A stretch of DNA of 64,000 bases, taken from contig NC_019892.1 of the NCBI RefSeq assembly GCF_000242455.2, forward strand, positions 2,728,001-2,792,000. The letters are read 5' to 3'. Below the pieces are notes generated by a model, which was not told the origin of the DNA, made no database searches, and saw only the letters and a program-made list of their open reading frames with translations. Shown here piece after piece: positions 1 to 9,850 of the stretch. Source of the stretch: Singulisphaera acidiphila DSM 18658. GTDB taxonomy: Bacteria > Planctomycetota > Planctomycetia > Isosphaerales > Isosphaeraceae. Every line of letters starts with the position of its first letter. Positions within the stretch are counted from its first letter, which is position 1. Both the position numbers and the translations under genes were made by a program.

Positions 1-112
1 TGTGCCCTCATGAGAAGTGGCTATGCCCACTTGGCATCAACCCCAGCCAAGACGAACGCCTGCCAAGGCGCTTTGCTCACCGACGCAGGCCAAAGCACCT
101 TTCGAGGTCACG

Positions 113-1216
113 ATGCTCACACACTCCGGTTACGCGTTGGCCCTGGTTCTCCTGGCCCAGGTCGCACCCGCCGAAATCAAGACGAAGCCCCTGGCGTCTC
201 CGTCAGAAGTCAGGCAAGCGTTTTTGAAGCAACTCGACCGGCCGAAAGTTCCGCTCGAGATCAAGATCGAGAAGGAGGAAAACAGCCAGGATGGGCTCAC
301 AACGGAACGACTCAGTTTTGCCTCCGAGAAACGGGCCGACGGCCAGATTGAGCGGGTGCCCGTGCTTGTCGTTCGCCCTCCGGCGGCCAAGGTCAAGGGC
401 CTGCTGCCAGCCGTGATCGTGCTGCACGGAACCGGCGGCGATAAGGACAAGATGAGGTCGTGGCTCGTCGAACTCGCCGGTCGAGGGATCATGGGGGTCG
501 CCATCGATGCCCGTTACCACGGCGAGAGGGCAGGGGGGGCGGTGGGCGCTGACGCCTACAATAAGGCAATCACACGAGCTTGGAGGTCAAAGCCCGGCGA
601 ACCACAGACGCATCCGTTCTACTACGACACGTGCTGGGATCTCTGGCGAACTCTCGACTACCTGGAGTCGCGATCCGACGTGGACCCGAAGCGGCTGGGC
701 ATGATCGGGATCAGCATGGGGGGGATCGAGACCTGGCTTGCGGCATCGGTCGACGAGCGGGTGGCTGTGGCAGTCCCGGCCATCTCCGTGCAAAGCTTCC
801 GATGGAGCCTTGAGAATGAACAGTGGCAAGGGCGAGCCAAGTCGATCGGGGCGGCTCACCAGGCGGCGGCCAATGACCTGGGTGAGACCGCTGTCAATGC
901 GCGGGTCTGTCGCACGCTCTGGAACAAGGTCATCCCTGGCATCCTCACGACCTTCGATTGCCCGAGCATGCTTCGTCTCTTTGCGGGGCGGCCCCTCCTG
1001 ATCCTGAACGGCGATCGCGATCCGAACTGTCCCATCGGTGGCGCCAGGCTGGCCTTCGCCTCGGCCGAGAAGGCGTATGAAGAGGCGGGAGCCTCCGATC
1101 ACCTGCGGATCAATGTGGCGGAGGGGGTGGCCCACGCAGTGACGCCCGAACAGCACGAGGCGGCGCTCGACTGGTTTACCCGCTGGCTCACACCGGCCGA
1201 GCCCACTGGGAAATGA
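113..1216 (+). CDS. Secreted alpha/beta hydrolase (dienelactone hydrolase/acetyl-xylan-esterase-like)
   Basis: A 367-residue esterase-like protein. An N-terminal hydrophobic stretch (LALVLLAQVAPAE) looks like a signal peptide, which is why I start at the ATG at 113 rather than the upstream ATG at 17. The fold is recognisable from an oxyanion-hole segment VIVLHGTGG (His about 104), the nucleophile elbow GISMGG (Ser about 201), an acid in LNGDRDPNCP (about 301-303) and a late His in GVAHAV (about 341). That completes a Ser-Asp-His triad. Substrate is unknown; families of this type cleave acyl or carbohydrate esters outside the cytoplasm. It converges on the DUF1501 gene, with a hairpin between them. 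Confidence 0.82.
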   Translation: MLTHSGYALALVLLAQVAPAEIKTKPLASPSEVRQAFLKQLDRPKVPLEIKIEKEENSQDGLTTERLSFASEKRADGQIERVPVLVVRPPAAKVKGLLPAVIVLHGTGGDKDKMRSWLVELAGRGIMGVAIDARYHGERAGGAVGADAYNKAITRAWRSKPGEPQTHPFYYDTCWDLWRTLDYLESRSDVDPKRLGMIGISMGGIETWLAASVDERVAVAVPAISVQSFRWSLENEQWQGRAKSIGAAHQAAANDLGETAVNARVCRTLWNKVIPGILTTFDCPSMLRLFAGRPLLILNGDRDPNCPIGGARLAFASAEKAYEEAGASDHLRINVAEGVAHAVTPEQHEAALDWFTRWLTPAEPTGK

Positions 1217-1240
1217 GCGTTCAATGAGCATTGGCCATTG

Positions 1241-1267
1241 GAGGCGACCGTTTGAGCCGGTCGCCTC
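1241..1267. terminator. Hairpin between convergent genes
   Basis: Inverted repeat GAGGCGACC (1241-1249) / GGTCGCCTC (1259-1267), a perfect 9-bp stem with a 9-nt loop, lies between two convergent stop codons (1216 and 1301). No long U tract follows on either strand, so it may work only weakly or with Rho. Confidence 0.5.
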
Positions 1268-1300
1268 TTCGGGGCTGCAAATCTGCGTGTTCAAAGGCAA

Positions 1301-2743
1301 TCAGGCATCAATCAAGCAAGCAAGTAGTCCCTTGACGACGTTGCCGTGCACATCGGTCAGGCGGAAGTCACGCCCCTGGAATTTGAAGGTCAGCTTCGTA
1401 TGATCGATCCCCAGGCAATGGAGGATCGTGGCATTGAAGTCGTGGATGTGGACCGGGTCTTTGACGATGTTGTAGCAGAAATCGTCGGTCTCGCCGTACG
1501 AGATTCCGGGCTTGATCCCGCCGCCGGCCATCCACATCGTGAAGCAGCGCCCGTGGTGATCTCGCCCGTAATTGTCCTTGGTCAAGGCCCCTTGACTGTA
1601 CACGGTCCGGCCGAATTCGCCCCCCCAGATGACCAGGGTTTCATCGAGCAGACCACGGGTCTTGAGATCTTTGATGAGGGCCGCCGCCGGCTGGTCGACG
1701 TCCTTGCACTGGCCGCGGATCTGGCTCGGCAAGTTGTTATGCTGGTCCCAACCTCTATGCATGAGTTGAACGAAGCGAACGCCGCGCTCGACCATTCGCC
1801 GGGCGAGGAGGCAGTTCCTCGCGAAGCCGCCGTCCACTCCCTTGTCGTCGATGCCATAGAGGTCAATCGTTGACTTCGGTTCGCCCGAGAGGTCGGTCAG
1901 GTCGGGCACCGAGGCCTGCATCCGGTAGGCCATCTCATACTGGGCGATCCGCGTGTTGATCTCCGGGTCGCCGAATGAGTCGGCCGCCATCCGGTTGAGC
2001 CGGCCGACGCCGTCGAGCATTCTCCGCCTGGTTTGCGAGTCGACTCCGGGCGGATTCGAGAGGTAGAGGACCGGGTCGTCCCCCGAGCGGAACCGGACCC
2101 CTTGATGCTGGGTCGGGAGGAAGCCGCTCCCCCAGAGTCGCGAGAAAATGGGCTGATCCGTCTTGTTGCCGCTCCCTTGCGAGATCAAGACGATGAACGT
2201 GGGGAGGTTGTCATTCTCCCCCCCGAGACCGTAGTCGAGCCAGGCCCCCAGGCTCGGTCGACCCGGCTGCTGGTGCCCGGTCTGGATGTAGGTGGTCGCG
2301 GGGTCGTGGTTGATCGCCTCGGTGTTCAGCGTCTTGATCACCGCGATGTCGTCGACAACCGTCGCGGTGTGCGGGAGAAGCTCGCTGACCCAGGTGCCCG
2401 CTTGGCCATGTTGAGCGAACTTGAACATCGGGGCCACGCAGGGGAATGACTTCTGGCCTGACGTCATTCCCGTGACCCGTTGTCCCATGCGGATCGAGCC
2501 GGGCAGCTCCTCGCCGTGGTGCGCCTGGAGCTTCGGCTTGTAGTCAAATAGGTCGATGTGGGAGGGGCCACCCGACATGAAGAGATAGATGACATGCTTC
2601 GCCTTTGGCGCGAAGTGGGTCGACGCCGACAGAAGCCCTGGGTTCAAAAGCGAAGCCAGGGCCGTCGCGCCCAGTCCCGACGCCGTCCGGCCGAAGAACT
2701 GGCGGCGAGTCTGCAGCAATTGATGCTCGACGTGCGGATCCAT
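1301..2743 (-). CDS. DUF1501 domain protein with Tat-type leader
   Basis: A 480-residue member of the DUF1501 family, which is greatly expanded in planctomycetes and related to sulfatase/alkaline-phosphatase folds; its exact activity is not established. The N-terminus has a twin-arginine-like leader ([22 protein letters not shown]), so folded export is likely. Family hallmarks visible are [16 protein letters not shown] near residue 60, the [15 protein letters not shown] segment, and the C-terminal GGEFGRT and [17 protein letters not shown] blocks. The start at 2743 sits about 4 bp after the stop of the upstream DUF1549/DUF1553 gene (stop at 2748-2750), so the two are translationally linked. 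An ATG at 2770 would overlap that gene. Confidence 0.9.
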   Translation of the reverse strand: MDPHVEHQLLQTRRQFFGRTASGLGATALASLLNPGLLSASTHFAPKAKHVIYLFMSGGPSHIDLFDYKPKLQAHHGEELPGSIRMGQRVTGMTSGQKSFPCVAPMFKFAQHGQAGTWVSELLPHTATVVDDIAVIKTLNTEAINHDPATTYIQTGHQQPGRPSLGAWLDYGLGGENDNLPTFIVLISQGSGNKTDQPIFSRLWGSGFLPTQHQGVRFRSGDDPVLYLSNPPGVDSQTRRRMLDGVGRLNRMAADSFGDPEINTRIAQYEMAYRMQASVPDLTDLSGEPKSTIDLYGIDDKGVDGGFARNCLLARRMVERGVRFVQLMHRGWDQHNNLPSQIRGQCKDVDQPAAALIKDLKTRGLLDETLVIWGGEFGRTVYSQGALTKDNYGRDHHGRCFTMWMAGGGIKPGISYGETDDFCYNIVKDPVHIHDFNATILHCLGIDHTKLTFKFQGRDFRLTDVHGNVVKGLLACLIDA

Positions 2744-2747
2744 CAGT

Positions 2748-5700
2748 TTATCCCTTTGTGACGGTTTCATCGAGATTCAGGATCGCACTGGCGACCATGG
2801 ACCAGGCTGCCAGTTCCGGAACATCAAGGTCGACATTGCGGCGCGACTCGCCGACGCCAAGCAGTTTCAAGGCCGCGTCCACGTCCTGGCGAAACGCGGA
2901 GTGTTGGGCCTGGAAGAGTTCACTGAGAACTTGCAACTCGTCCGCGGTCGGCCGTCGAGCGGTGGCGAGGCGAAAGGCAAACGTGATTCGATCTTCCGGC
3001 GTTGAACCACCTTCGACGATCATGCGTTCGGCGAGTTTTCGCGAGGCTTCGACATAGGTGGGATCGTTCATCAAGACGAGCGCCTGGAGCGGCGTGTTGG
3101 TGCGAGAGCGCCGGACGGTGCAGGTCTCGCGATCGGGGGCGTCGAAGGTGACGAGAGTCGGCGGCGGGGAGGTTCGCTTCCAGAAGGTGTACATCGTACG
3201 CCGATAGAGGTCGCGACCACGGCTCTGTTCGTAGGTTTGCGCTGTCCAGTTCTGCCCGTCGAGGCGGGACGCAAGTTCTTCCCAGAGCCCCGCAGGCTGA
3301 TAGGGGGAAACGCTTTTCCCTCCGATGCGGAGGTCGAGCAACCCGCTCATCGCCAACGCCTGGTCACGGATGAACTCCGCCTGGAGCCGGTGTCGGACGC
3401 CTCGAGCCAGCAAGCGATTGTTGGGATCACGCGCAATCAGGTCGGGTGAGCTGATTGAGGACTGTCGATAGGTGGCCGAGGTTACGATCAACCGGATCAT
3501 CGCCTTCACGTCCCACCCTTCGCGGAATTCGACGGCTAGCCAATCGAGCAGCTCGGGGTGGCTCGGCAGTGCTCCTTGCGAGCCGAAGTCGTCGGACGTT
3601 TCCACGAGGCCGGTCCCGAAGATCGTCTGCCAGAGTCGGTTGACGGTGACGCGGGCCGTCAGCGGGTGTGCGGGATCGACCAGCCATCGAGCGAGGTCCA
3701 GCCGTGTCGCAGGAGCCCCCTTGGGCAGGGGAGGCAAACTTGCGGGAGTCCCGGCCACGACCTTTTCGCCGTGCTTATCATACTGGCCGCGATCGAGTAA
3801 GAAGGTTTCGCGAGGCGTGCTCATCTCGCGCATGACCATCGTCGTAGGAATCGACTTCTCGATGTCGGCGTGTGCCTTCTTGAGCTCGGCGAGTTGCTGA
3901 TTCAAGGGCATGCACTCGGCCGAGACCTGGGTTCGGTAGTACGATCGTAGTGCACTCGCATCCACCGCAGATCGCTGCTCCTCGCTCCCCCCGACGATCC
4001 GGGCGATCTTCTCCGGGAGCTTGAGCCGCCCGAGAGGGCGTTCCGAAGTGGTGAAGGAGAGGCGGAACTTGCCGAGTTGGTGACGCTCCCAGGCGGACTC
4101 GAACTCGAGCGTCGTCGCCAGTCGCGTCCCTTCCTTGGCAACCAGCGGTTTCTCGAGTTCGAAGACCACGAAATGCGACTTGCCGACCTCGGGATGGACC
4201 GCCCACCCGGTTGCCTTTTTCCCGTCGATTGCGTGAGCCACCGGAAATTCGGACTGGCTGAAGTCGGCATGCGCCGACTTGATTTTGAGCGGCTCGCCCG
4301 CGTCGAAACGAACCTCCGTGAGAACAAAGTTCCCATTGACCGAGCGTCCTGGGCCGTTGCCGACCAGGGATTCATCGGGAAGGACTTCGAGCCTGATTGC
4401 TGTGATCGGCTCGCGAGGAGCGAGTGTGGTGAGGGTATAAACGTCTTTGTCCGGGTTCGCGCCTCGGGCCACGATGGACTGATCCTCGTGTTTCTCGAGC
4501 GTGGTCCCTTCTTTCGCGGTCATCGCGTCAGGGTTGAGAACCACCCAGTCCGTTGCGATCGCTTCGCTCAGCGAACGTTCCCACTGGGTCTGCTGGGCGT
4601 CGACTGACGGCAATGGGCCTTTGAGTCGCTGTTCGAGGTCGCCGATGGCCTTGGTCTGCCTGTCGAGAGTGGCGGCCTGGGCGAGGCTCGGGACGGGGAT
4701 CATCGGCTCGGCGTTCCCTTTGCGACCGTCGAGACCGTTCTCGGGCAAGTTATTGAAGAAGGCGTAGAGCTGATAGTATTCCTTCTGGGACACCGGATCA
4801 AACTTGTGATCGTGGCACTGCGCGCAGCCGATGGTAAGGCCGAGCCAGACCGTTCCCGTGGTGTTCACCCGGTCGATCACGTAGGCGGTCTGGTACTCCT
4901 CGGGGATGGCTCCACCCTCGAAGTTAATCATATGATTTCGGTTGAAACCACTGGCCACTTGCTGGGAGAGTGTGGGATTGGGGAGCAAGTCACCGGCGAG
5001 TTGTTCCACCGTGAAACGGTCGAACGGGATGTTACGGTTGAAGGCGTCGATGACCCAGTCTCGCCAGAGCGTCATATCTCGACCGCTGTCGATGTGGTAC
5101 CCGTGCGTGTCGGCATAGCGGGATGCATCGAGCCAGTCGAGCGCCATGCGTTCGCCGTAGCGGCTCGAGTTCATCAGCCGGTCCACGAGCCTCTCATATG
5201 CGTCGGTGTGGCCGTCGGCGAGGAATGCGTCGACCTCGCGCGGGGTGGGAGGAAGCCCGGTCAAGTCGAGGGTCAACCGGCGAATCAAGGTTGTCCGGTC
5301 GGCTTGAGGGGAGGGAGCCAAATTCTCCCTCTCGAGTTTCGCGAAGATGAAGTGATCGATCGCGTTCCGTGGCCAAGAGCGATCATTCACCGCTGGGAGC
5401 GGCGAACGATCGGGCGCGGTAAATGACCAGTGGGTCTGATATTTCGCCCCTTCGGCAATCCAATCGCGCAAGAGGGTTCGCTGTTCGACCGTGAGCGTCC
5501 GGTTGCTCTCGGGCGGAGGCATCACGAAGCTCTTATTTGTGGAGAAGACACGCTTGACCAGCGTGCTTGCCTCAGGCTGACCGGGGACAATCGCGGGCTT
5601 GCCCGATTCGGCCGGTTGGAGCGCTGCGTCGCGGAGGTCGAGCCTCAGTTCCGCCTGGCGCTCGGCCGCGTCGGGCCCGTGGCACTTGTAACATGTGTCC

Positions 5701-5849
5701 GAAAGGATGGGGCGGATCTGGCGGTCGAAATCGACCGTTGTTTTCGACCCGTCCACGAGCGGTGTGGGTTGATCGGCGAGAATTACTCGGCCTGACATCA
5801 GCATGCCGAGCAAGATCAAACACATCCCGCGCAATCGGTGGCCAGTCAT
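2748..5849 (-). CDS. Planctomycete cytochrome c / DUF1549 / DUF1553 protein
   Basis: A 1033-residue exported protein of the family usually annotated PSD1 and planctomycete cytochrome C domain protein. After a hydrophobic leader (residues 9-25) comes a c-type heme motif CYKCH (53-57) in the PSCyt1 domain. A DUF1549 domain follows (roughly 150-360), containing a second CxxCH ([12 protein letters not shown], about 342). A central less conserved part carries a possible carbohydrate-binding-like beta domain (about 450-640). A C-terminal DUF1553 domain starts near [18 protein letters not shown] (about 720). These proteins almost always pair with DUF1501, as here. Their role is unproven; polysaccharide oxidation or breakdown at the cell surface is often proposed. 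Confidence 0.92.
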   Translation of the reverse strand: MTGHRLRGMCLILLGMLMSGRVILADQPTPLVDGSKTTVDFDRQIRPILSDTCYKCHGPDAAERQAELRLDLRDAALQPAESGKPAIVPGQPEASTLVKRVFSTNKSFVMPPPESNRTLTVEQRTLLRDWIAEGAKYQTHWSFTAPDRSPLPAVNDRSWPRNAIDHFIFAKLERENLAPSPQADRTTLIRRLTLDLTGLPPTPREVDAFLADGHTDAYERLVDRLMNSSRYGERMALDWLDASRYADTHGYHIDSGRDMTLWRDWVIDAFNRNIPFDRFTVEQLAGDLLPNPTLSQQVASGFNRNHMINFEGGAIPEEYQTAYVIDRVNTTGTVWLGLTIGCAQCHDHKFDPVSQKEYYQLYAFFNNLPENGLDGRKGNAEPMIPVPSLAQAATLDRQTKAIGDLEQRLKGPLPSVDAQQTQWERSLSEAIATDWVVLNPDAMTAKEGTTLEKHEDQSIVARGANPDKDVYTLTTLAPREPITAIRLEVLPDESLVGNGPGRSVNGNFVLTEVRFDAGEPLKIKSAHADFSQSEFPVAHAIDGKKATGWAVHPEVGKSHFVVFELEKPLVAKEGTRLATTLEFESAWERHQLGKFRLSFTTSERPLGRLKLPEKIARIVGGSEEQRSAVDASALRSYYRTQVSAECMPLNQQLAELKKAHADIEKSIPTTMVMREMSTPRETFLLDRGQYDKHGEKVVAGTPASLPPLPKGAPATRLDLARWLVDPAHPLTARVTVNRLWQTIFGTGLVETSDDFGSQGALPSHPELLDWLAVEFREGWDVKAMIRLIVTSATYRQSSISSPDLIARDPNNRLLARGVRHRLQAEFIRDQALAMSGLLDLRIGGKSVSPYQPAGLWEELASRLDGQNWTAQTYEQSRGRDLYRRTMYTFWKRTSPPPTLVTFDAPDRETCTVRRSRTNTPLQALVLMNDPTYVEASRKLAERMIVEGGSTPEDRITFAFRLATARRPTADELQVLSELFQAQHSAFRQDVDAALKLLGVGESRRNVDLDVPELAAWSMVASAILNLDETVTKG

Positions 5850-6157
5850 TGTGCCTGATCCCTCATGACTTGCGACTGAGAGCCGTTCATCGTTACGAGC
5901 CGCATTCTATCAAGGATGGCAATCAATGGGCACAACCTGGTGAATTTCCTGCTCATGGAGGGTGGGCATGGGCCACTCTCATGATAAGCGATCAGAAGCT
6001 GATCCCACGACGGGCTGTGTCCCGTCTGACGAGAGAATTCGGATCAAGGTTGCCCGACTTGCTGGGAAGGTTTTTGTCTGCACTGACCTCGAAGGATGGC
6101 CGTTTTTGATGATCGAGAGCCCTTGGTCTGCTGCTGCAAAAGATGGTCCTGCCGCCA
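5850..6157. other. Intergenic spacer, nothing recognised
   Basis: About 308 bases between two minus-strand genes. It should hold the promoter of the DUF1549/DUF1553-DUF1501 unit. I saw no convincing -35/-10 pair, terminator or RNA. A plus-strand reading frame here runs into the opposite gene and looks spurious. Confidence 0.4.
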
Positions 6158-9100
6158 TCAGCGGGGCTCGTTCTCCGTGCGCCGGGAGATGGAGCGTGAG
6201 GTCCGTTTTCTGCCTTGGGTCGTCGGGGGCAAAATCCCCAGGCCTTCGGTGAAGGTTGGATCGAAGGCCGTGGTCGAAAGCTTTTTTTCCCAGGCTTCGA
6301 CCCAGCTTTTCCAGGAGACGGTGATCCGCTGAAATGGGATCAGTACGGAGTAGTCACCGTCGCGATCCCTCGGATGAGGGGGGCGAGCTGGAGGGTCGCC
6401 GGGGTGTACTCGGATGCGGTCGATCCCGCTCAGTTTATAGAGGCCGACGATCGCGGTCGTCAACGTTTGCCGGCGCACCTCGGAGAGGTTCGCAAGCCAT
6501 CCCGGCTCGGCGACCTCCGCAATCAGGCTGCCCGACTGTTCGACGAATTCAATCCGGATCACGTCGGCATTCTCCTGATGTAAGGAGAGCTCGAATGTGA
6601 TTCGATTGGTCGAAAGTGCCAGTGCGGAGACCTCGATCTCCATCGAACCGAGCGTCCGACTCTCACGAAGTAAGGCAAGAAACTCGCGTTCGATGAAGTG
6701 CCTGATCGCCTCCTCGACGTGGTGGAGTGCTTCGTTCTGCTTGATGATGCCCTTCTCTCGGCCTTCACGAAGCCAGCGTCTCTCTCCCTTGCGGAGCTTG
6801 GTGAACAGCTTGGGGAGCGTTCCCGAGTGGAAGCCGGGACGCAGCAGTCGGCCGATGGTCTCACCGTGACTCCCGACCGCGATCGGGCCGAGCGTCTCGC
6901 GGCGGTTGGCTCGATAGAGTCTCCAGTTCTCCTTGAGCTCCCAGACGAGAAAGCCGAACACGCCCGGTAAAAGGAGCACGGTCGACCCGGCGATGAAGTT
7001 CGCCACGACCTTGCCCAGCGGCATCAGAGGTGCAGCCAGGAGTTTGGTCAGCGTCAAAGAAAGAGGCAAGATAATTTTGTGAGAGACGGTCACGACCGGA
7101 AAATGTTTGATCGGATTGACTTGAGGTTCAATGAGCACATTAACATAGATACGGACCAGATAAGCGACAAAGAACCAGCCTGCCCCCAGCACCGCTTTCG
7201 TCGCGAGCATCGCCTTGTTCTGGCCGGATCGGAACCGCAGCCATTCGTCGACGGCGTAGAGGAGGCGATCGACCGTCTCGAGCACCCTGTCGAACGTACC
7301 AACGATAAGCCGATAGATGCCCGGAACGATGTCGCGGTAGAGTTGTTTCCAGGTTCGGACCACTTCATCCGCGACGATTTCCTCGACGTTTCGGCCGAGC
7401 CGCGAATTGATCACGAGATTGGCGCAGACGAAGACAATCGCGGAAAGCAGAAAGACCGATTGCTGGCCCAAGCCCAACGACTTCGCCACACCCCAGACAA
7501 GCACCGTGACCATCGCCGGTTTGAGCAAGAGCCGCCAAACCAGAGACGCGAACCGGCCGACGAAGAGGAAGCGAAGCAACGGTTGACGCAATACCCAGGC
7601 GAGCGAATCAAAGCAGACCATGCGCAGGCCGCGACCGACAACCCGGACGGCCATCAGGAATCCCTGGCGGAAGTTCGGGAAGTCGAGAACCCCGAGTGCC
7701 ACGGTTCCGAGGACCAGCAATGACGGCAGATTCATGATATGAATATGTCCGCCGCCTAGCCAGTGAACGAGGGGACCGATGATGTGCTGGAGCCCTTCGA
7801 GCATGAGAAAAGCACCTCCGTACGGCAAGGCGACGTACGAGGTGAGGAACCGGCCGATCGAGGTCGCGAATGCCAGTGAGCTGAACCGTTGGAGCGATCG
7901 GAGATAGATTTCCCCCTGGCGGTAGACACCGTCTAGCGATTTCGAGAGCGCCTCGTCGGCCTTGAGCAGGCGGTCGCCCTCGAGGAACTCGCGAGGGCTC
8001 GCGAGGTCGGGCATCTTGAGGTTGCTGCGTGAGCAGGCGTCGCGCAGGTCGCCGAGCGAGAGGAACCCTCGGCTGGCGATGCGGTCCAGTAACTCCTCGA
8101 TCAACTTCCGGTAGGCGACGCGTTCGGGAAGGTTCCTTGGCTTGAAACCGGTCGTGGTGAGTGTGGCGTCAATTGGACCGCGGAGTCGATCTCTCAGGAC
8201 GAGCTCGCCCCGTTTGACGGAGGCGTGAAGGAGCGTCGCCAATCGGGTCCGATCCTCCCCCCGAAGACGTGTGGAGGCGAGTCGTTTCGAGGCACTCCTC
8301 AAGTGGTTGGCGGTCATGACCTCGCGCAGGTAGGGCTGAACCCGGCGAATCGGCCGGCGCCCCCACGAGACGATCCATCCGACGAGGTCTGTGGTGAAGA
8401 CCTCACGCTCGTGGTCGACGCAAACTTTCTGAAGGTCGTAGAGCAGGCGAGCCTCGGGGGTCCAGAACCCTCGAGCCGAGCGATCCAGGAGAGCGGGTAA
8501 GGCGCGTCGCCATCGCTCGGCCTCGGAATCGTCGAAGGCGAGGGCACGCTGGAGTCGTCGAATCAAGCGGTCGAGTTCGCTTCGTGCTCCCGCTCGGACC
8601 GACTCGGCGAGTTCCGCGGTTGTACGTCGAGCCGCTTCGGTGCGGAGGATCGCCGCACGGACCAGGTTACCTCGAGCGGCAATGGCGTCGGCCCGATCGA
8701 GCAGGCGCTTGGAGGCTCCGGTGGCGCGTTCGATCGGCCAATCGTCCCGCGGTTCGGATTCAAACTCGCCTTCGGCGTCCTCCTCATTCTCGCCCTCGAC
8801 CGAACCCGGGATCGTCTCGATCAGGGGAGCGACGGCCCCTTCCAGCTTCGTCGCTTGATAGAGCACCTCGTCGTCGACGAGTTCGGCGAGAAGTGAATCG
8901 ACGGACGTCGGGTCTTCGATCGCGGGAAAGGTGTGGGCGAGGAGGCCCGGGGCGAATCGTCGCAGTTCGAGGTAGTAGGCCCCAAACTCGATGAGAACGG
9001 ACCGATCGTCGGCCAAAGCCAGGAGGAGGCCTTCCTGACGGAGGACGGTGCGAATCTCGTCGAATTCGATGTTCCCAATCCGTTCGATGCGCTTTCGAAT

Positions 9101-9508
9101 GGCGTTGTCGAACGTCCGCTCACGAGCCAGCGACCGCTCCATCCCCACGTGGACCTGGGCGTGAAACAGGAGGCGCCAGTAGTCTCCCAGGATCGCCTCG
9201 CGAGTCGACGATGCCAGGTCTTCCGTTGTCGGCCGCTCAAGCAAGATGGCGATGGAAGGCCACCCGGCCCCCGACTTATCGAGGCCGAGTTCCTCTTCCG
9301 AGACGACCCCGCGAAGCGAGCCGCCAGTGGAAACATAGAGGCGTCGATGGGGGATATGGACGCCAACCCGGGCCAGTCCGAGGTCGCTCTTGATGACTCG
9401 ACGGAGGATCCGTGGCGGGACGAGGAACGCCCCGGGTTCGGTGGCGCGGAGGATACGTTCGAGCTCAGTAACATCGATCGAGCAATCATCACCACCGTCG
9501 TCCATCAT
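6158..9508 (-). CDS. Large unrecognised polytopic membrane protein
   Basis: I do not recognise this 1116-residue protein. The first ~540 residues are soluble, Arg/Glu-rich and mostly helical, with an acidic patch around 230-250 (EGENEEDAEGEFE). A membrane part follows in two clusters: roughly 545-700 (LPSLLVLGTVALGVLDF, VLVWGVAKSLGLG, VFLLSAIVFVCANLVI) and 780-890 (AVLGAGWFFVAYLVRIYV, STVLLLPGVFGFLVWEL). A ~220-residue soluble tail ends in a basic Arg/Ser-rich stretch. No catalytic motif stands out. The gene is divergent from the TPR gene at 9851, suggesting shared regulation. Planctomycete-specific proteins of this size are common; an envelope role is only a guess. Confidence 0.8.
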   Translation of the reverse strand: MMDDGGDDCSIDVTELERILRATEPGAFLVPPRILRRVIKSDLGLARVGVHIPHRRLYVSTGGSLRGVVSEEELGLDKSGAGWPSIAILLERPTTEDLASSTREAILGDYWRLLFHAQVHVGMERSLARERTFDNAIRKRIERIGNIEFDEIRTVLRQEGLLLALADDRSVLIEFGAYYLELRRFAPGLLAHTFPAIEDPTSVDSLLAELVDDEVLYQATKLEGAVAPLIETIPGSVEGENEEDAEGEFESEPRDDWPIERATGASKRLLDRADAIAARGNLVRAAILRTEAARRTTAELAESVRAGARSELDRLIRRLQRALAFDDSEAERWRRALPALLDRSARGFWTPEARLLYDLQKVCVDHEREVFTTDLVGWIVSWGRRPIRRVQPYLREVMTANHLRSASKRLASTRLRGEDRTRLATLLHASVKRGELVLRDRLRGPIDATLTTTGFKPRNLPERVAYRKLIEELLDRIASRGFLSLGDLRDACSRSNLKMPDLASPREFLEGDRLLKADEALSKSLDGVYRQGEIYLRSLQRFSSLAFATSIGRFLTSYVALPYGGAFLMLEGLQHIIGPLVHWLGGGHIHIMNLPSLLVLGTVALGVLDFPNFRQGFLMAVRVVGRGLRMVCFDSLAWVLRQPLLRFLFVGRFASLVWRLLLKPAMVTVLVWGVAKSLGLGQQSVFLLSAIVFVCANLVINSRLGRNVEEIVADEVVRTWKQLYRDIVPGIYRLIVGTFDRVLETVDRLLYAVDEWLRFRSGQNKAMLATKAVLGAGWFFVAYLVRIYVNVLIEPQVNPIKHFPVVTVSHKIILPLSLTLTKLLAAPLMPLGKVVANFIAGSTVLLLPGVFGFLVWELKENWRLYRANRRETLGPIAVGSHGETIGRLLRPGFHSGTLPKLFTKLRKGERRWLREGREKGIIKQNEALHHVEEAIRHFIEREFLALLRESRTLGSMEIEVSALALSTNRITFELSLHQENADVIRIEFVEQSGSLIAEVAEPGWLANLSEVRRQTLTTAIVGLYKLSGIDRIRVHPGDPPARPPHPRDRDGDYSVLIPFQRITVSWKSWVEAWEKKLSTTAFDPTFTEGLGILPPTTQGRKRTSRSISRRTENEPR

Positions 9509-9850
9509 CGGCTGCGGGTCTCCTCGCGTCTCCGGAACGAACGCATCGTATCCGCCCCGGTCTTCTCAGCCAAGGACGACTCGCAGAGTGGCCCGAACTG
9601 GCGTGGTCCATGGACCCTGGCCATCCGTATGTTTTCCTTGGCGCGACGACTCAGACCAGGAAAGTTCCAGGGACAAACCTCAAAAGTGGGGCCAGGCGAG
9701 AAAATTATTGCGAGTCCAAGACCGCGCACCATAATAAGAGTAGCAATCGGAATTCTTCATCTTAGGAATTTCTCGGGTTAGAGGCTCCGTCAACGCCGAT
9801 AAGACGTGGGGAACGTTTCGACTGCAAGCGGACCAGGGTCTTTGTCGGAT
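9509..9850. other. Divergent intergenic region
   Basis: About 340 bases between the divergent starts of the 1116-residue membrane protein and the TPR protein. Apart from the plus-strand promoter candidate at 9708-9735 nothing definite is seen. A GTG at 9806 would extend the TPR protein by 15 residues. Confidence 0.4.
9708..9735 (+). promoter_or_regulatory. Possible sigma-70 promoter for TPR gene
   Basis: TTGCGA (9708-9713), 16-bp spacer, CATAAT (9730-9735). The -10 matches 5 of 6 consensus positions. The -35 resembles TTGCGG seen at two other predicted promoters in this window. Confidence 0.35.
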